Positions 10,023 through 21,159 of a stretch of DNA of 64,000 bases are shown here, piece by piece (positions within the stretch are counted from its first letter, which is position 1; each line of letters begins with the position of its first letter). The notes beneath the pieces are model-generated. The model did not search any database and had not been told where the DNA came from. It saw only the letters and a program-made list of their open reading frames with translations. The stretch is from Magnetococcales bacterium (GTDB lineage: Bacteria; Pseudomonadota; Magnetococcia; Magnetococcales; JADGCH01): NCBI GenBank assembly GCA_015229115.1, contig JADGCH010000002.1, positions 1 through 64,000 of the forward strand, in the 5' to 3' direction. Made by a program: the position numbers and the translations under genes.

Positions 10023-10051
10023 TTGACAGTCGCACCCCTCATCCGTATAAT
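10023..10051 (+). promoter_or_regulatory. Consensus sigma70-like promoter TTGACA-N17-TATAAT
   Basis: TTGACA at 10023-10028, 17-nt spacer, TATAAT at 10046-10051; upstream of the kinase starting at ~10125. Confidence 0.75.
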
Positions 10052-10053
10052 AC

Positions 10054-10089
10054 GTGAAAATCGTAAAGAATGTGCACATCGTAAACCTA
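10054..10089. repeat. 9-bp tandem direct repeats: gtgaaaatc / gtaaagaat / gtgcacatc / gtaaaccta
   Basis: Period-9 units immediately 3' of the TATAAT box; same unit type as 5234-5269. Confidence 0.75.
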
Positions 10090-10124
10090 TCACAGACAAA
10101 AGACAAGCAGAGATTGTAAAAAAA

Positions 10125-13100
10125 ATGATTCAATGGGAATCCCTGTTCAATCATGCTCCGCAAGGCATGGCCATCGTCTCGCTACAGGGCCGGTTTCTCA
10201 AGGTTAATCAGGCTCTGTGCGATATGGTTGGCTATCAACCGGAGGAGTTGCTGGCGACTGATTTTCAATCGATTACCCATCCGGATCACTTGGTCAATGA
10301 TCTGCGCGATAGGCAACGGATGCTGGCTGGTGGCTGCGGCTCTTTTCAGAAAGAGAAGCGTTACATCCACAAGCAGGGCCATGCGGTCTGGGCACGGCTG
10401 CGTGCCGTTCTGGTCCGTGATGAACAGCAGCAGCCGCTTCATGTCATGGCCTACATTCAGGATATGACCGCCCAGTTAGACCATTTCTTTACAGCTGCGG
10501 TCGACCTGTTCTGCATTGCCGGCACCGATGGCTATTTTCACCGCCTCAACGCCATCTGGCAGGAGGTATTGGGTTATTCGACCGTTGAGTTGATGGCCAC
10601 CCCCTGGATCGATTTTGTCCACCCGGACGATGTCCCCAAAACCAGACAGGCCCTGACCGATCTGAAACAGCAGAAGGTGTTGCACAGCTTCATCAATCGT
10701 TATCGCTGCAAGGATGGCCACTATCGCTGGCTGGAGTGGACCTCGACACCGGTCGACGATGTCATTTATGCCACGGCACGCGATATCACCGAAAAGGTCT
10801 ACAACGATGAGATCGTGCGCAGTAACCGGCAACAGTTGCATGAGATCACCAGCACACTGATCGAAGGACTGTTTGTCGTTGATCGCAGTCGACTGATTTC
10901 CTTCATCAATCCCATGGCCCTGGAGCTGCTGGATTATACAGCCAGTGAGGTATTGGGGCGGCCATGCTCGGTACTACTCCGCTGCGCAACAGATGGTGGC
11001 CTGGTCTGTTGTGGCCACGATTGCCCGATACTGGCCATTTTCAGTCATGGTCAGACCATCGTGACCGATGACCACTTTTTTCAGAATCGCCAGGGCAACC
11101 CGTTTCCGGTTGCCATCATGGCTGCACCGATCATGCGGGCAGACGCTGTCGATGCCGTTGTGGTGACGTTCAGCGACATTACCCAGCAAAAGGTGGCGCA
11201 ACAGGCGCTGATAAAAGCCAATCTGGCCCTGCAGCGCAGCAACGACTTTCTGGAACAGCTGTTCAACACGACTCACCTCTCCATTGTCTTTCTGGATCGC
11301 AACTTCCGTTTTATCCGTGTCAATCGCTCCTATGCCCTGGCCTGCGGCCATGACCCTGATTTTTTTATCGGTCAAAATCATTTTGACCTCTATCCCAACG
11401 CTGACAATGAGGTCATTTTCCGGCAGGTGGTGACCAGCGGTGAAACCTATACCGCCGTGGCCAAGCCGTTCGAGTTTCCCGACCATCCAGAATGGGGCGT
11501 CACTTACTGGGACTGGAGTCTGTATCCGATTCATAACACCCAGGGACAGGTGGAGTGGCTGATTTTTACTCTGCTGGACGTCACCCGTAGCAAACGTAAC
11601 GAACTATCCATGACACAGGCCAAAGAAGAAGCCGACCGTGCCAACCAGGCCAAAAGTGAGTTTCTGGCGATGATGAGCCATGAGATCCGTACGCCCATGA
11701 ACGGTATCCTCGGCATGGCCGATCTGCTGGCCGATGACCCGCTATCCGATCAGGCACGATCGCGGGTAGCCGTGATCCAGGGATCCTGCCAGACCTTATT
11801 GACCGTCATCAACGATATTCTCGATTTTTCCAAGATTGAATCGAGCAAGCTGATTCTGGAGGTAGCGCCTTTTCAGTTGCAGCCGTTGTTGCAGCAACTG
11901 GCTCAACTGTTTCAGATAGCGGCTCAGCACAAAGGCATTGCCTTCACCATCGACATCAACGGCGTCATCCCGACGATCGTCCATGGTGATGCCACGCGGG
12001 TACGTCAGATCCTGACCAATCTGCTGGCCAATGCCATCAAATTTACCGATCAGGGCTATGTCCGTTGCCAGGTTGCTGTCGTGCAACAGCAGCAGCACAA
12101 CTGCCGGGTCGCTTTTGTGGTACAGGATAGCGGTATTGGTATTGATCCCAACCATCTTCAACAGATTTTCCAGCCGTTTTCTCAGGCCGAATCCTCGATT
12201 ACGCGGCGTTTTGGCGGTACCGGATTGGGGCTGGCCATTGCCCATAATCTGGTGACCCTGATGCAGGGAACCATTGAAGTGGTCAGCACGATCGGCCAGG
12301 GCACACGGTTTGAAGTGGTGCTACCTTTTGCAACAGGGACAGCGACCGACAGCATCGCGACGCTGACATCAGCAGCTCATGGGGCAGCGTGGCAACAAGA
12401 ATCCCTCGGTCATCACCGTGTGCTGGTCGTGGAAGATGATCCTGTCAACAGTGCTGTCATACAGGGCATGCTGGCACGCTATGGCCTGCAACCCGATTTG
12501 GCTGAAAATGGCCTTCTGGCACTGCAATCGTGCCGTCGTCAACGCTATGATCTGGTGTTGCTGGATTGCCAAATGCCGGAAATGGACGGCTTTGAGGTCT
12601 GCCGCATCCTGCGGGCTGAGGAACGTGACAGCCGTCATACACCGGTTGTAGCCTTGACAGCACACGCCACCATCCCTATCCAGCAACGCTGTGTATCGGT
12701 TGGCATGGATGGCTTTCTGACCAAGCCGATTGATCGTGGCAAGCTGCACGAAGTTCTGACACGCTGGCTGGTACAGCCGCCACCGGCAGCCGCAGTCCCC
12801 AGCACCGCCTCACCGGCCATGGCAACCCTGGCATCGGTGCCAATCCTGGATGAAGAACAGTTACTGACCTTTCACCAGAATGTTGGCAGTGGATTTGATT
12901 CGGTCATTGGCATGTATCTGAATTTACTTCCTAAAAGAGTTCGATCCATCCTTGACAGTATCGCCCAGAACAAACCACAGGCGCTGTTTCGTGCTGCTCA
13001 TACCCTCAAGGGGTCCAGTCGCCAGGTAGGCTGTGCGCGCCTGGCTACACTGTGCGAACAGCTGGAACGGCTGAGTGAGTCTGACCTGACGGATGGTGCT

Positions 13101-13172
13101 GATGGTCTGTCTCATCAGCTGAACGTCGAGGCCGATCGGGCCTCCGGGGCGCTACAGAACAGGATACACTAG
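10125..13172 (+). CDS. Hybrid histidine kinase (multiple PAS, HisKA, HATPase, REC, HPt)
   Basis: Likely start [24 protein letters not shown] at 10125; the ORF-track start at 9873 overlaps the divergent gene. H-box [43 protein letters not shown], HPt [13 protein letters not shown]. Confidence 0.9.
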   Translation: MIQWESLFNHAPQGMAIVSLQGRFLKVNQALCDMVGYQPEELLATDFQSITHPDHLVNDLRDRQRMLAGGCGSFQKEKRYIHKQGHAVWARLRAVLVRDEQQQPLHVMAYIQDMTAQLDHFFTAAVDLFCIAGTDGYFHRLNAIWQEVLGYSTVELMATPWIDFVHPDDVPKTRQALTDLKQQKVLHSFINRYRCKDGHYRWLEWTSTPVDDVIYATARDITEKVYNDEIVRSNRQQLHEITSTLIEGLFVVDRSRLISFINPMALELLDYTASEVLGRPCSVLLRCATDGGLVCCGHDCPILAIFSHGQTIVTDDHFFQNRQGNPFPVAIMAAPIMRADAVDAVVVTFSDITQQKVAQQALIKANLALQRSNDFLEQLFNTTHLSIVFLDRNFRFIRVNRSYALACGHDPDFFIGQNHFDLYPNADNEVIFRQVVTSGETYTAVAKPFEFPDHPEWGVTYWDWSLYPIHNTQGQVEWLIFTLLDVTRSKRNELSMTQAKEEADRANQAKSEFLAMMSHEIRTPMNGILGMADLLADDPLSDQARSRVAVIQGSCQTLLTVINDILDFSKIESSKLILEVAPFQLQPLLQQLAQLFQIAAQHKGIAFTIDINGVIPTIVHGDATRVRQILTNLLANAIKFTDQGYVRCQVAVVQQQQHNCRVAFVVQDSGIGIDPNHLQQIFQPFSQAESSITRRFGGTGLGLAIAHNLVTLMQGTIEVVSTIGQGTRFEVVLPFATGTATDSIATLTSAAHGAAWQQESLGHHRVLVVEDDPVNSAVIQGMLARYGLQPDLAENGLLALQSCRRQRYDLVLLDCQMPEMDGFEVCRILRAEERDSRHTPVVALTAHATIPIQQRCVSVGMDGFLTKPIDRGKLHEVLTRWLVQPPPAAAVPSTASPAMATLASVPILDEEQLLTFHQNVGSGFDSVIGMYLNLLPKRVRSILDSIAQNKPQALFRAAHTLKGSSRQVGCARLATLCEQLERLSESDLTDGADGLSHQLNVEADRASGALQNRIH

Positions 13173-13223
13173 AGAGCAACGCAAACACGCAACCCTTCTC
13201 ATCCATCGTTGGAGTCACCAGCC

Positions 13224-15978
13224 ATGAGGCTATTGCGCCATTACCTGCCAAGCCATAACATTCGTGCCAGACTGGTCTTGTCCGTCGGACTGCTGGCGAT
13301 CTTTTCCTCCTTTCTGCTCAGCTTTACGGTCGGTCGCGAAGCAACCCTCCAGGTACAGGAGGACAAGGGCCACACGATGCAACAGCTGGCGTTGCATATG
13401 TCGCGGGAGCTGGATATCGGCATGTATGAGCGTTACCGCGAAATCGGTATCGTTGCGGGCATGGAGGTGATCCGCGATCCGGCTGTTTCATGGCAGCAAA
13501 AGCAGCAATTTCTGGATCTACTCAAAAGCAGTTATGACCATTATGCCTGGATTGGTTTGACCGATGCAGAGGGCAAGATTGTGGTCGGTACGGACCATTT
13601 ACTGGTAGGCAAGAGTGTAGCCGAACGGGAGTGGTTCCTGCGGGGCCGCGAGGGCATGCACGTCGGCGATGTACACGATGCCTTTCTGCTTGCCAAATTG
13701 TTACCCCAACCCAAGGATGATCCTTTACCGTTGCGCTTGGTAGATATTTCCGCTCCGATTCATGATGCCGAGGGCAAGCTTGTCGGAGTACTGTGCGGTC
13801 ACTTGAGTTGGCACTGGGCCTTACGGGTGCGACGTGCCCTGCTGGAACCCACGAAGAGCCATGGTACAGTAGATATTCTGGTCCTTAACAAGGGGCGTAG
13901 CATTTTGTTAGGAACGCCGGAGCTGCCCTCCAGTACGGCCCCCCTTGAAGTACCGAGCGTTTTAGCCGCCAGCCGGGGAGAAAACCACTATACCACTGAA
14001 GATTGGCCGGACCAAAAGAAATATCTGACCGGTTTTGCCCGGGCAGGTGGCTACAGCTCCTACCCCGGACTGGGCTGGCTGGTCTTGGTACGCCAGTCGA
14101 GCGGGGAGGCTTTTGCCGCTGCCGGTCGTCTGGAACAGCGCACACTGCTGATCAGCCTGCCCTTTTCCCTGCTGTTTCTGCTCTTATCCTGGATGGTCAT
14201 CAATCGTATCGTCCGTCCCATGGCAGCCATTGCCCATGTAGCCGACTGCCTGCGGCAAGGCGACACAACAGCCACCATCCCCAATTGCGATGTTGCAGAC
14301 GAAACCGGTATTCTGGCCCGTTCCCTGCGGGATCTGGTCGCTACCCTGGAATCTCAGAAAGTGGATCTGCTGTCGTTGAATCAGCAGCTGCAGGCCGATA
14401 TCGTGTACCGTATCCAGGTGGAGGAACAGTTGCGCCTCTCCGCCCAGGTGTTTGAGAACAGCATCGAAGGCATCGTCATCACCGACAGTCAGGAGAGGAT
14501 CATCTCGGTCAACAAGGCCTTCCTGTATGTCACCGGTTTCAGCGCGGAAGAAGTCATCGGCCAGACACCACGCATGCTCAAATCGGGTCGCCAGGATGCC
14601 CAGTTCTACCAGCAGATGTGGCGCTCCCTGCAGGAAAATGGCTCCTGGCAGGGAGAAGTGTGGAATCGCCGCAAGTCTGGAGAGGTTTTTCCGGAATGGC
14701 TGACCATCAGTGCCATGAAACGCGACGATGGTCAGATTGGCTATTATATTGCCCTATTTACCGACATCAGCACACTGAAAGAATCGCAGCAGGCCCTGCT
14801 GCTGGCGAAAGAACGGGCTGAAGACGCCAACCGGGTCAAGAGCGAGTTTCTGCTGGTCATGAGTCATGAAATGCGTACCCCCATGAATGTCATCATGGGT
14901 ATGGGTGAACTGCTGGAAGAGACTGGTCTCTCCGAAGAGCAGCAGTCGATTCTGGCGCGACAGAAGAACGCCGCCAACCGGCTGCTGGAACTGATCGATG
15001 ATGTGCTGGATATGTCCAAAATCGAATCGGGCCAGTTGCAATTGAACCGCATGGATTTCGATCTGCGCTCCCTGATGAAGTCCATCCGCGATATCATGGG
15101 TCCGATAGCCCAGGTCAAACAGCTTGATTTCCAGGTTAACATCAGGCCGGATACCCCTCTCAAACTGCGGGGAGATGTGCGCCGTCTGCGCCAGATTCTG
15201 ATCAACCTGGTCGACAACGGCATCAAGTTTACCGACAGGGGCTGCGTGGAGGTCAGCGTTGCGACCGAGGCCGAGGCCCTTCAGTCCGGGGTGATCCGCT
15301 TTACCGTCCAGGACTCCGGCATCGGTATATCCCCGGATATGCAGGAAAAAAATTTTCGATAACTTTACCCAGGCCAATTCAACCCTGTCGAGAACGTATG
15401 GCGGCATTGGCCTGGGCCTGAGCCTGGCCAACCGGCTGGTGCATCTGCTGGGAGGAGACCTGAAGCTCGACAGCACCTTGGGCAAAGGCAGTCGCTTCTA
15501 TTTCTCGGTACCCTTTGAATGTCTGACCGAGACGGCTGAACTGGACATCACCCAGGCACTGCTGCCAGTCAAAGACAGTGCCAAACGGATCCTGCTGGTG
15601 GAAGACACCGAGGACAATGCCATGCTGGTCATCTCCTATCTGAAAAAATCTGCCATCCAGGTCGATGTGGCCGAAAACGGCGCCGAGGCCTGCCATCGTT
15701 TCAAGCTGGGTAAACTTTACGACCTGGTTCTGATGGATTTGCAGATGCCGGTCATGGACGGCTACGACGCTACCCGTGAGATTCGGCAATGGGAACAGCA
15801 GAAAAAACGCAAGCCGACCCCGATTCTCGCCCTGACCGCACATACCCGCAAAGAGGATGTCGACAGGAGTCTCCAGGTTGGCTGCAATGAACATTTGACC
15901 AAACCAATCAGCAGGAAGCAGTTGCTGGAAGCGGTCAACGTCTGGATACAAACCGAAGATGGCAGCTGGGTCTATTGA
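13224..15978 (+). CDS. Periplasmic-sensing (Cache-like) HAMP-PAS-HisKA-HATPase-REC hybrid kinase, split by a frameshift at 15346-15352
   Basis: ORF 13209-15362 ends ...GIGISPDMQEKNFR*; the next frame continues MQEK|IFDNFTQANSTLSRTYGGIGLGLSLANRLVHLLGGDLKLD...REC to 15978. Removing one A from the A7 run restores a continuous kinase. Confidence 0.8.
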
Positions 15979-16101
15979 AAAACAGGAGATCCACAGATCA
16001 ATTCGACATGAGTCGGCGACGGATTGGTCCACCTGGCTCGTCTAAACGAGTATAGAGCCGTTGCCAACGGCAGTTGCTGACAAGGAACAAGGATACCAAC
16101 C

Positions 16102-16434
16102 ATGAAGACGACACGCTTATGGATCATGATGGCAACGTTAGCCTGGCTGTTGCCGGGACAGCTACAGGCTCAACCCTGGCCAGGTGGTGGCTATGGAAGA
16201 GGATGCTGTGCCGGGACCGCCATGCCACAGACAGCGCAGGCTCATTTTCAGACCATGGATCAGAATGGCGACGGAATTGTAACCCGCGCCGAATTGACTC
16301 AACAGGGTCCTCCCATGAGAGCCAACCATTTTCTTGCCACCCATGACAGCAATGGGGATGGCCAAGTGACGCAGGGAGAGTTTATGGCGACAATACCGGC
16401 CAATCGTCCAGGATGGGCTGGACCGGTGAGGTGA
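16102..16434 (+). CDS. Secreted EF-hand domain protein
   Basis: Signal peptide MKTTRLWIMMATLAWLLPGQLQAQ; two EF-hand loops DQNGDGIVTRAEL and DSNGDGQVTQGEF. Confidence 0.85.
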   Translation: MKTTRLWIMMATLAWLLPGQLQAQPWPGGGYGRGCCAGTAMPQTAQAHFQTMDQNGDGIVTRAELTQQGPPMRANHFLATHDSNGDGQVTQGEFMATIPANRPGWAGPVR

Positions 16435-16488
16435 GGTTTTTGAGGCTGGAGACCCTGGAGCTTTGCTCCAGGTGAGAGGTCGTCAACC

Positions 16489-17061
16489 ATGATCGTAACA
16501 GAGGGCAACGACGGGGTGCGGATTGAGGAGGCCCGCTGGATGGCCCGAGCTGCCCTACATGAAGAAACGGCTTGCCGGTTATTGGTCAATCGTTATCTCA
16601 AGCCTTTGCTCAATTTGGCTGCCCGGCTGTTGCAAAACCGTGCTGACGCTGAAGACATGGTGCAAGAGGCCTTCATCCGCCTCTGGCGTGAAGCGCCTCA
16701 CTGGCGTGGACAGGCAAAGGTTGGCACGTGGCTGCACCAAATTGTTTATCATGCCTGTATTGACCGACTGCGACAGCGCACGGTTCTTCCTCTGGAAGAG
16801 CTGGAAGAACCGTTATACTCAGAACCAGAAACCGATCCACTGGCTACTCTGCAACTGCAAGAAGCAGCACAGCTGGTCGAGCAGGCTATGGCTGCCCTAC
16901 CGCCGCGCCAAAGGGCAGCCATCCTGATGGTGCATTATCAGGAATTTCATCAGGTCGACGCTGCCCAGGTGCTGGGCATTGGTGTTGAGGCGCTGGAGTC
17001 TCTCCTGGCCCGGGGACGGCGCAAATTACGGCAACTGCTGGCAGAATCGATCAAGGGCTAA
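16489..17061 (+). CDS. ECF-type RNA polymerase sigma factor
   Basis: Sigma region 2 LQNRADAEDMVQEAFIRLWREAPHWRGQAKVGTWLHQIVYHACIDRLRQR; region 4 ALPPRQRAAILMVHYQEFHQVDAAQVLGIGVEALESLLARGRRKLRQLL. Confidence 0.92.
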   Translation: MIVTEGNDGVRIEEARWMARAALHEETACRLLVNRYLKPLLNLAARLLQNRADAEDMVQEAFIRLWREAPHWRGQAKVGTWLHQIVYHACIDRLRQRTVLPLEELEEPLYSEPETDPLATLQLQEAAQLVEQAMAALPPRQRAAILMVHYQEFHQVDAAQVLGIGVEALESLLARGRRKLRQLLAESIKG

Positions 17062-17077
17062 CAGGAGGGGATCAGGC

Positions 17078-17524
17078 ATGAAAGACAACCATGACACGTT
17101 ACAGCAGCTCCATGCCGATCGCATCAAAACACTGTTGGCAGCCTATGGCAGTGCCTCGACACACTGGCCAGCGCACGAACGGACTGCAATCCCTGCTGAC
17201 GTGCAGCAAGATGCGACCCTGCTGCAGCACTGGCATCGGGCTCAAACCCTGGATCGGCTACTGGACCAGATAACCATGGACCATCCAACCCCGGCACTGG
17301 AATGTGCGATCCTGCAACAGAGCCGACCATTCTGGCATCGTTGCATGGCCATGATCTGGCCCTTGGATCAAGGACGCTGGTTGGCGGCGACGATGCTGGC
17401 TTCCCTGTTACTGGGAGTGGTTGTTGGCGATTGGCTGGTTCGGTCAGAACTGACTCCAGATGACAACGACCCCCCGTGGCAGCTGGTTTTTGGACCCAAC
17501 TGGAATGGAGTTGAACAGCCATGA
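17078..17524 (+). CDS. Single-TM protein, probable anti-sigma factor of the adjacent ECF sigma
   Basis: ATG at 17078 (MKDNHDTLQQLHADRIKTLLAAYG...), preceded by AGGAGG; one TM WLAATMLASLLLGVVVGDWLV; position between sigma factor and metal sensor. Confidence 0.6.
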   Translation: MKDNHDTLQQLHADRIKTLLAAYGSASTHWPAHERTAIPADVQQDATLLQHWHRAQTLDRLLDQITMDHPTPALECAILQQSRPFWHRCMAMIWPLDQGRWLAATMLASLLLGVVVGDWLVRSELTPDDNDPPWQLVFGPNWNGVEQP

Positions 17525-18084
17525 TGCCCATCCGGCCCTCTCAATGGCAACCATGGCTGATGGCAGGGTCGCTGTTGCTCAACCTGTTTCTGGCTGGGGT
17601 GCTGTTCGGTATCTGGCAACCCTGGAACAGCGATCAGCAGTCGCCATGGCTGAAAAACGGTCCAGGCATGATGCAAGGCTGGTTTTTGCCCCAGAGCGAC
17701 CCTGCCCTGGCCACCGTGATTGATCAGGTGTGGCGCCAACATGGTGCCCATATCCAGCAACAGATGCAAACGTTGCAACAGGCCCGACAAGCGGTTCATG
17801 AGCAACTGGCTGCGCAGCTGGTGGACGAAGCAGCGCTCCATGCGGCTTTTTCCCAACTGCGACGGGCAACCTATCAAGCCCAGGAGTCTTCCCATCATGC
17901 CGTGCTGGCCATGGCACAGCGACTGTCACCCGAGCAACGACGCGTTCTGGCCAATCCTGGCAAGGATGGTCATCAGCGCCGCCACCCAGGCGGTTGTGGC
18001 ATGGGACAACAGCGGAGTGTCAGTCCTTTGGGAGACCTCCAGCAACATGGCGCTGTTGCACCAGTGCGTACACAACCGGAATGA
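17521..18084 (+). CDS. Periplasmic heavy-metal sensor (CnrX/ZraP/Spy-like)
   Basis: N-terminal TM then long helical hairpin HGAHIQQQMQTLQQARQAVHEQLAAQLVDEAALHAAFSQLRRATYQAQESSHHAVLAMAQRLSPEQRRVL; gene context. Confidence 0.7.
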   Translation: MMPIRPSQWQPWLMAGSLLLNLFLAGVLFGIWQPWNSDQQSPWLKNGPGMMQGWFLPQSDPALATVIDQVWRQHGAHIQQQMQTLQQARQAVHEQLAAQLVDEAALHAAFSQLRRATYQAQESSHHAVLAMAQRLSPEQRRVLANPGKDGHQRRHPGGCGMGQQRSVSPLGDLQQHGAVAPVRTQPE

Positions 18085-21000
18085 CCACCAGCGTCAGGAT
18101 GGTGGAGGAGATCATGCCTCCCACCATTGGAGCAGCGATGCGGCTCATGACCTCCGAACCGGTACCGCTGCTCCAGAGGATGGGCAACAGACTGGCCATA
18201 ATAGCCACCACGGTCATCATTTTCGGCCGTACCCGCTCCACGGCTCCTTCCATCACCGCTTGGTAAAGATCGGTCAAGGCTGGTTGGCGTTGCTGCTCCT
18301 GGCAGCGCTGCCGGATCTGCTGCCAGGCATGATCCAGATAGATCAGCATCACCACACCAGTTTCAGCGGCAACACCGGCTAGGGCGATGAAACCGACCGC
18401 CACCGCTACCGACAGATGATAACCCAGTAACCACAGCAGCCAAAACCCGCCAATCAGAGCAAAAGGGACCGACAGCATGACGATCAGTGTCTCGGTCATA
18501 CGCCTGAAATTGAGATAAAGCAGTAGCAAAATGATCAACAGCGTAACCGGTACCACAATGACCATCCGGTTGAGCGCACGCTGCATGTACTCAAACTGAC
18601 CACTCCAGCTAATGTAAAAACCGGGTGGCATTTTGACCTGCTCGGCCACCAAACGCTGGGCCGCAGCAATATAGGCACCGATATCGCTGTTGCGGGTATC
18701 GACATAAACATAGGCTGATAGCAGACCATTCTCGGTGCGGATGGCTGGTGCGCCCCTGGCAAGGGTCACCTGGGCCACCTGCCCTAGTGGAATCATGGTA
18801 CCATCCATGCTGGTCAGCAACACTTCACGGGCGATCTGCTGTGGATCGGACCGACTGTCACGCGGGTAGCGGATGGCGACGGTGTAGCGCTCGCGACCAT
18901 CCAGCAGCGTGGTGACCGCTTCACCACCCAACGCCATGGCAACAACCTGCTGCACATCACCCACTGTCAAGCCATAACGAGCCAACTGCTGACGCTGGGG
19001 TTCGATGTTGAGATAGTAGCCACCGGTCAGCCGCTCGGCATAGGCACTGCTGGTATCCGGCAGCTGTCGTAGCACGGTTTCAATCTGCTGCGCCAGTTGC
19101 TCCATCACGGTCAGGTCGTTGCCGAACACCTTAATGCCTACCGGTGTGCGAATACCGGTCGATAACATATCGATGCGGGCCTTGATCGGCATGGTCCAGG
19201 CATTGGAGACGCCGGGCAGCTGCAACGCCTGATCCATCTCCGCCACCAAGGCATCGATCGTCAGGCCAGCACGCCACTGTGACGGCGGTTTCAGGTTGAT
19301 GATGGTCTCGAACATCTCGGTCGGCGCCGGATCGGTAGCGCTGTTGGCACGGCCAGCCTTACCCCAGACCGATTCCACCTCTGGAAAGGTCTTGATGATG
19401 CGATTCTGCAGTTGCAGCAATTCAGCCGCCTTGGTAATCGATAGACCGGGCAGCGTCGTCGGCATGTAGAACAGCGTCCCCTCATTAAGAGTCGGCATGA
19501 ACTCGCTGCCCAGCTTGGTGACCGGATAAACCGAAGCCACCATGGCCGCCAGTGCCAACAGCAGGGTGAGCCGTTTCCAGCGCAATACCAACCGGATCAC
19601 GGGTCGGTAGAGCCAGATCAGCAGTCGGTTGAGTGGATTACGTGCCTCCAATGGAATGTGGCCACGAATAAACAGCCCCATCAACACCGGCACCAGCGTC
19701 ACCGATAGCAACGCTGCACCAGCCATGGCAAAGGTCTTGGTCCAGGCCAGCGGGGCAAACAGGCGCCCCTCCTGCGCTTCGAGCGTGAAGACCGGCAAAA
19801 ACGACACCGTGATGATCAGCAGAGAAAAGAATAGCGCCGGTCCCACCTCACGACAGGCATCCAGAATGGCCTGCTGTCGTGATTGCCCAGGTTGTAGCCG
19901 CTCCAGGTGTTTATGGGCGTTTTCGATCATGACAATGGCGGCATCGATCATGGCACCGATGGCAATGGCCATACCACCCAGACTCATCAGGTTGGAGTGG
20001 ATGCCCAGGCCATACATAGCGATAAAAGCCAGCAGCAACCCGACCGGCAACATCAGGATAGCCACCAGGGCCGAACGCAGATGCAGCAGGAACAGCACGC
20101 AGACGGCCGCCACAATGAGCGACTCCTCCAGCAAGGTCTGCTTCAGGGTTGCTATGGCACGATGAATCAGATCGGAACGATCATAGACCGGTGTCAGGGT
20201 CATCCCGTCCGGCAGGCCGGCGGTCACCTCACGGAGACGCTGCTTCAGGTTGTGAATCACCTCCAGGGCATTCTGGCCATAACGGGCCATGGCGATGCCA
20301 GAAACCACCTCTCCTGTGCCGTTGAGCTCGGTGATACCACGCCGTTCATCGGGCACCAACTCCACCCGGGCCACATCACGCAGCAACACCGCTGTGCCCT
20401 GGCTTGCCTTGACCACCAGCTGCTCCAGATCAGCGCTATGGCGCAGATAGCCGCGTCCGCGCACCATGTATTCGGTTTCAGCCATCTCGATCACCCGACC
20501 ACCGACGTCACGGTTAGAGTCGCGAATGACTTGGGCCAACCGTTCCAGCGACAAACCATAGCCACGCAGCTTGACCGGATCGACCGTGACCTGATAGGTC
20601 TTGACAAAACCACCGACCGAAGCCACCTCGGCAATACCGGGCGTGCGCGTCAGCTGGTAACGCAGATACCAGTCCTGGATGGAACGCAACTCGGCCAAGG
20701 TGTAATGGGCGGCGGTGACCACATATTGATAGACCCAGCCGACACCGGTGGCATCAGGCCCCAGCTGTGGTAACACGCCGGGTGGCAGCCGCCCACTGAC
20801 GACGTTGAGATATTCCAGCACCCGCGACCTGGCCCAGTAAATATCGGTGCCATCGTCGAAAATGACGTAGACAAACGAGGCACCGAAAAAGGACAAGCCG
20901 CGCACCACCCGTGCATGCGGCACCGACAGCAGAGCCGTGGTCAGAGGATAGGTCACCTGGTCCTCGACCACCTGCGGCGCCTGTCCGGCATAGTCGGTGT

Positions 21001-21148
21001 AGACGATCACCTGAACATCGGACAGATCCGGCAGGGCATCAAGCGGAATGCGCAGCACGGCATAGACACCGGCGATCAGGACGAACAGGGTTAGCAGCAG
21101 GACCAGCAGCGGATTGCGACTGGACCAGGAGATCACGGCGGCCAGCAT
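18020..21148 (-). CDS. cusA: Heavy-metal efflux RND transporter, CusA/CzcA family
   Basis: MLAAVISWSSRNPLLVLLLTLFVLIAGVYAVLRIPLDALPDLSDVQVIVYTDYAGQAPQVVEDQVTYPLTTALLSVPHARVVRG and other CusA-type motifs. Confidence 0.95.
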   Translation of the reverse strand: MLAAVISWSSRNPLLVLLLTLFVLIAGVYAVLRIPLDALPDLSDVQVIVYTDYAGQAPQVVEDQVTYPLTTALLSVPHARVVRGLSFFGASFVYVIFDDGTDIYWARSRVLEYLNVVSGRLPPGVLPQLGPDATGVGWVYQYVVTAAHYTLAELRSIQDWYLRYQLTRTPGIAEVASVGGFVKTYQVTVDPVKLRGYGLSLERLAQVIRDSNRDVGGRVIEMAETEYMVRGRGYLRHSADLEQLVVKASQGTAVLLRDVARVELVPDERRGITELNGTGEVVSGIAMARYGQNALEVIHNLKQRLREVTAGLPDGMTLTPVYDRSDLIHRAIATLKQTLLEESLIVAAVCVLFLLHLRSALVAILMLPVGLLLAFIAMYGLGIHSNLMSLGGMAIAIGAMIDAAIVMIENAHKHLERLQPGQSRQQAILDACREVGPALFFSLLIITVSFLPVFTLEAQEGRLFAPLAWTKTFAMAGAALLSVTLVPVLMGLFIRGHIPLEARNPLNRLLIWLYRPVIRLVLRWKRLTLLLALAAMVASVYPVTKLGSEFMPTLNEGTLFYMPTTLPGLSITKAAELLQLQNRIIKTFPEVESVWGKAGRANSATDPAPTEMFETIINLKPPSQWRAGLTIDALVAEMDQALQLPGVSNAWTMPIKARIDMLSTGIRTPVGIKVFGNDLTVMEQLAQQIETVLRQLPDTSSAYAERLTGGYYLNIEPQRQQLARYGLTVGDVQQVVAMALGGEAVTTLLDGRERYTVAIRYPRDSRSDPQQIAREVLLTSMDGTMIPLGQVAQVTLARGAPAIRTENGLLSAYVYVDTRNSDIGAYIAAAQRLVAEQVKMPPGFYISWSGQFEYMQRALNRMVIVVPVTLLIILLLLYLNFRRMTETLIVMLSVPFALIGGFWLLWLLGYHLSVAVAVGFIALAGVAAETGVVMLIYLDHAWQQIRQRCQEQQRQPALTDLYQAVMEGAVERVRPKMMTVVAIMASLLPILWSSGTGSEVMSRIAAPMVGGMISSTILTLVVIPVVYALVQQRHVAGGLPKD

Positions 21149-21159
21149 GGCAACTCTCC

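Noticed and set aside
9873-10124. ORF-track N-terminal extensions for the kinases at 10099(-) and 9873(+)
   Set aside because: They overlap each other, have no domain similarity and cross the promoter/iteron region; starts at ~9997(-) and ~10125(+) fit better.
15340-15365. Programmed -1 ribosomal frameshift at the A7 run
   Set aside because: Rejoining the frames needs loss of one nucleotide (+1 shift), not -1; mutation, slippage or sequencing error is more likely.
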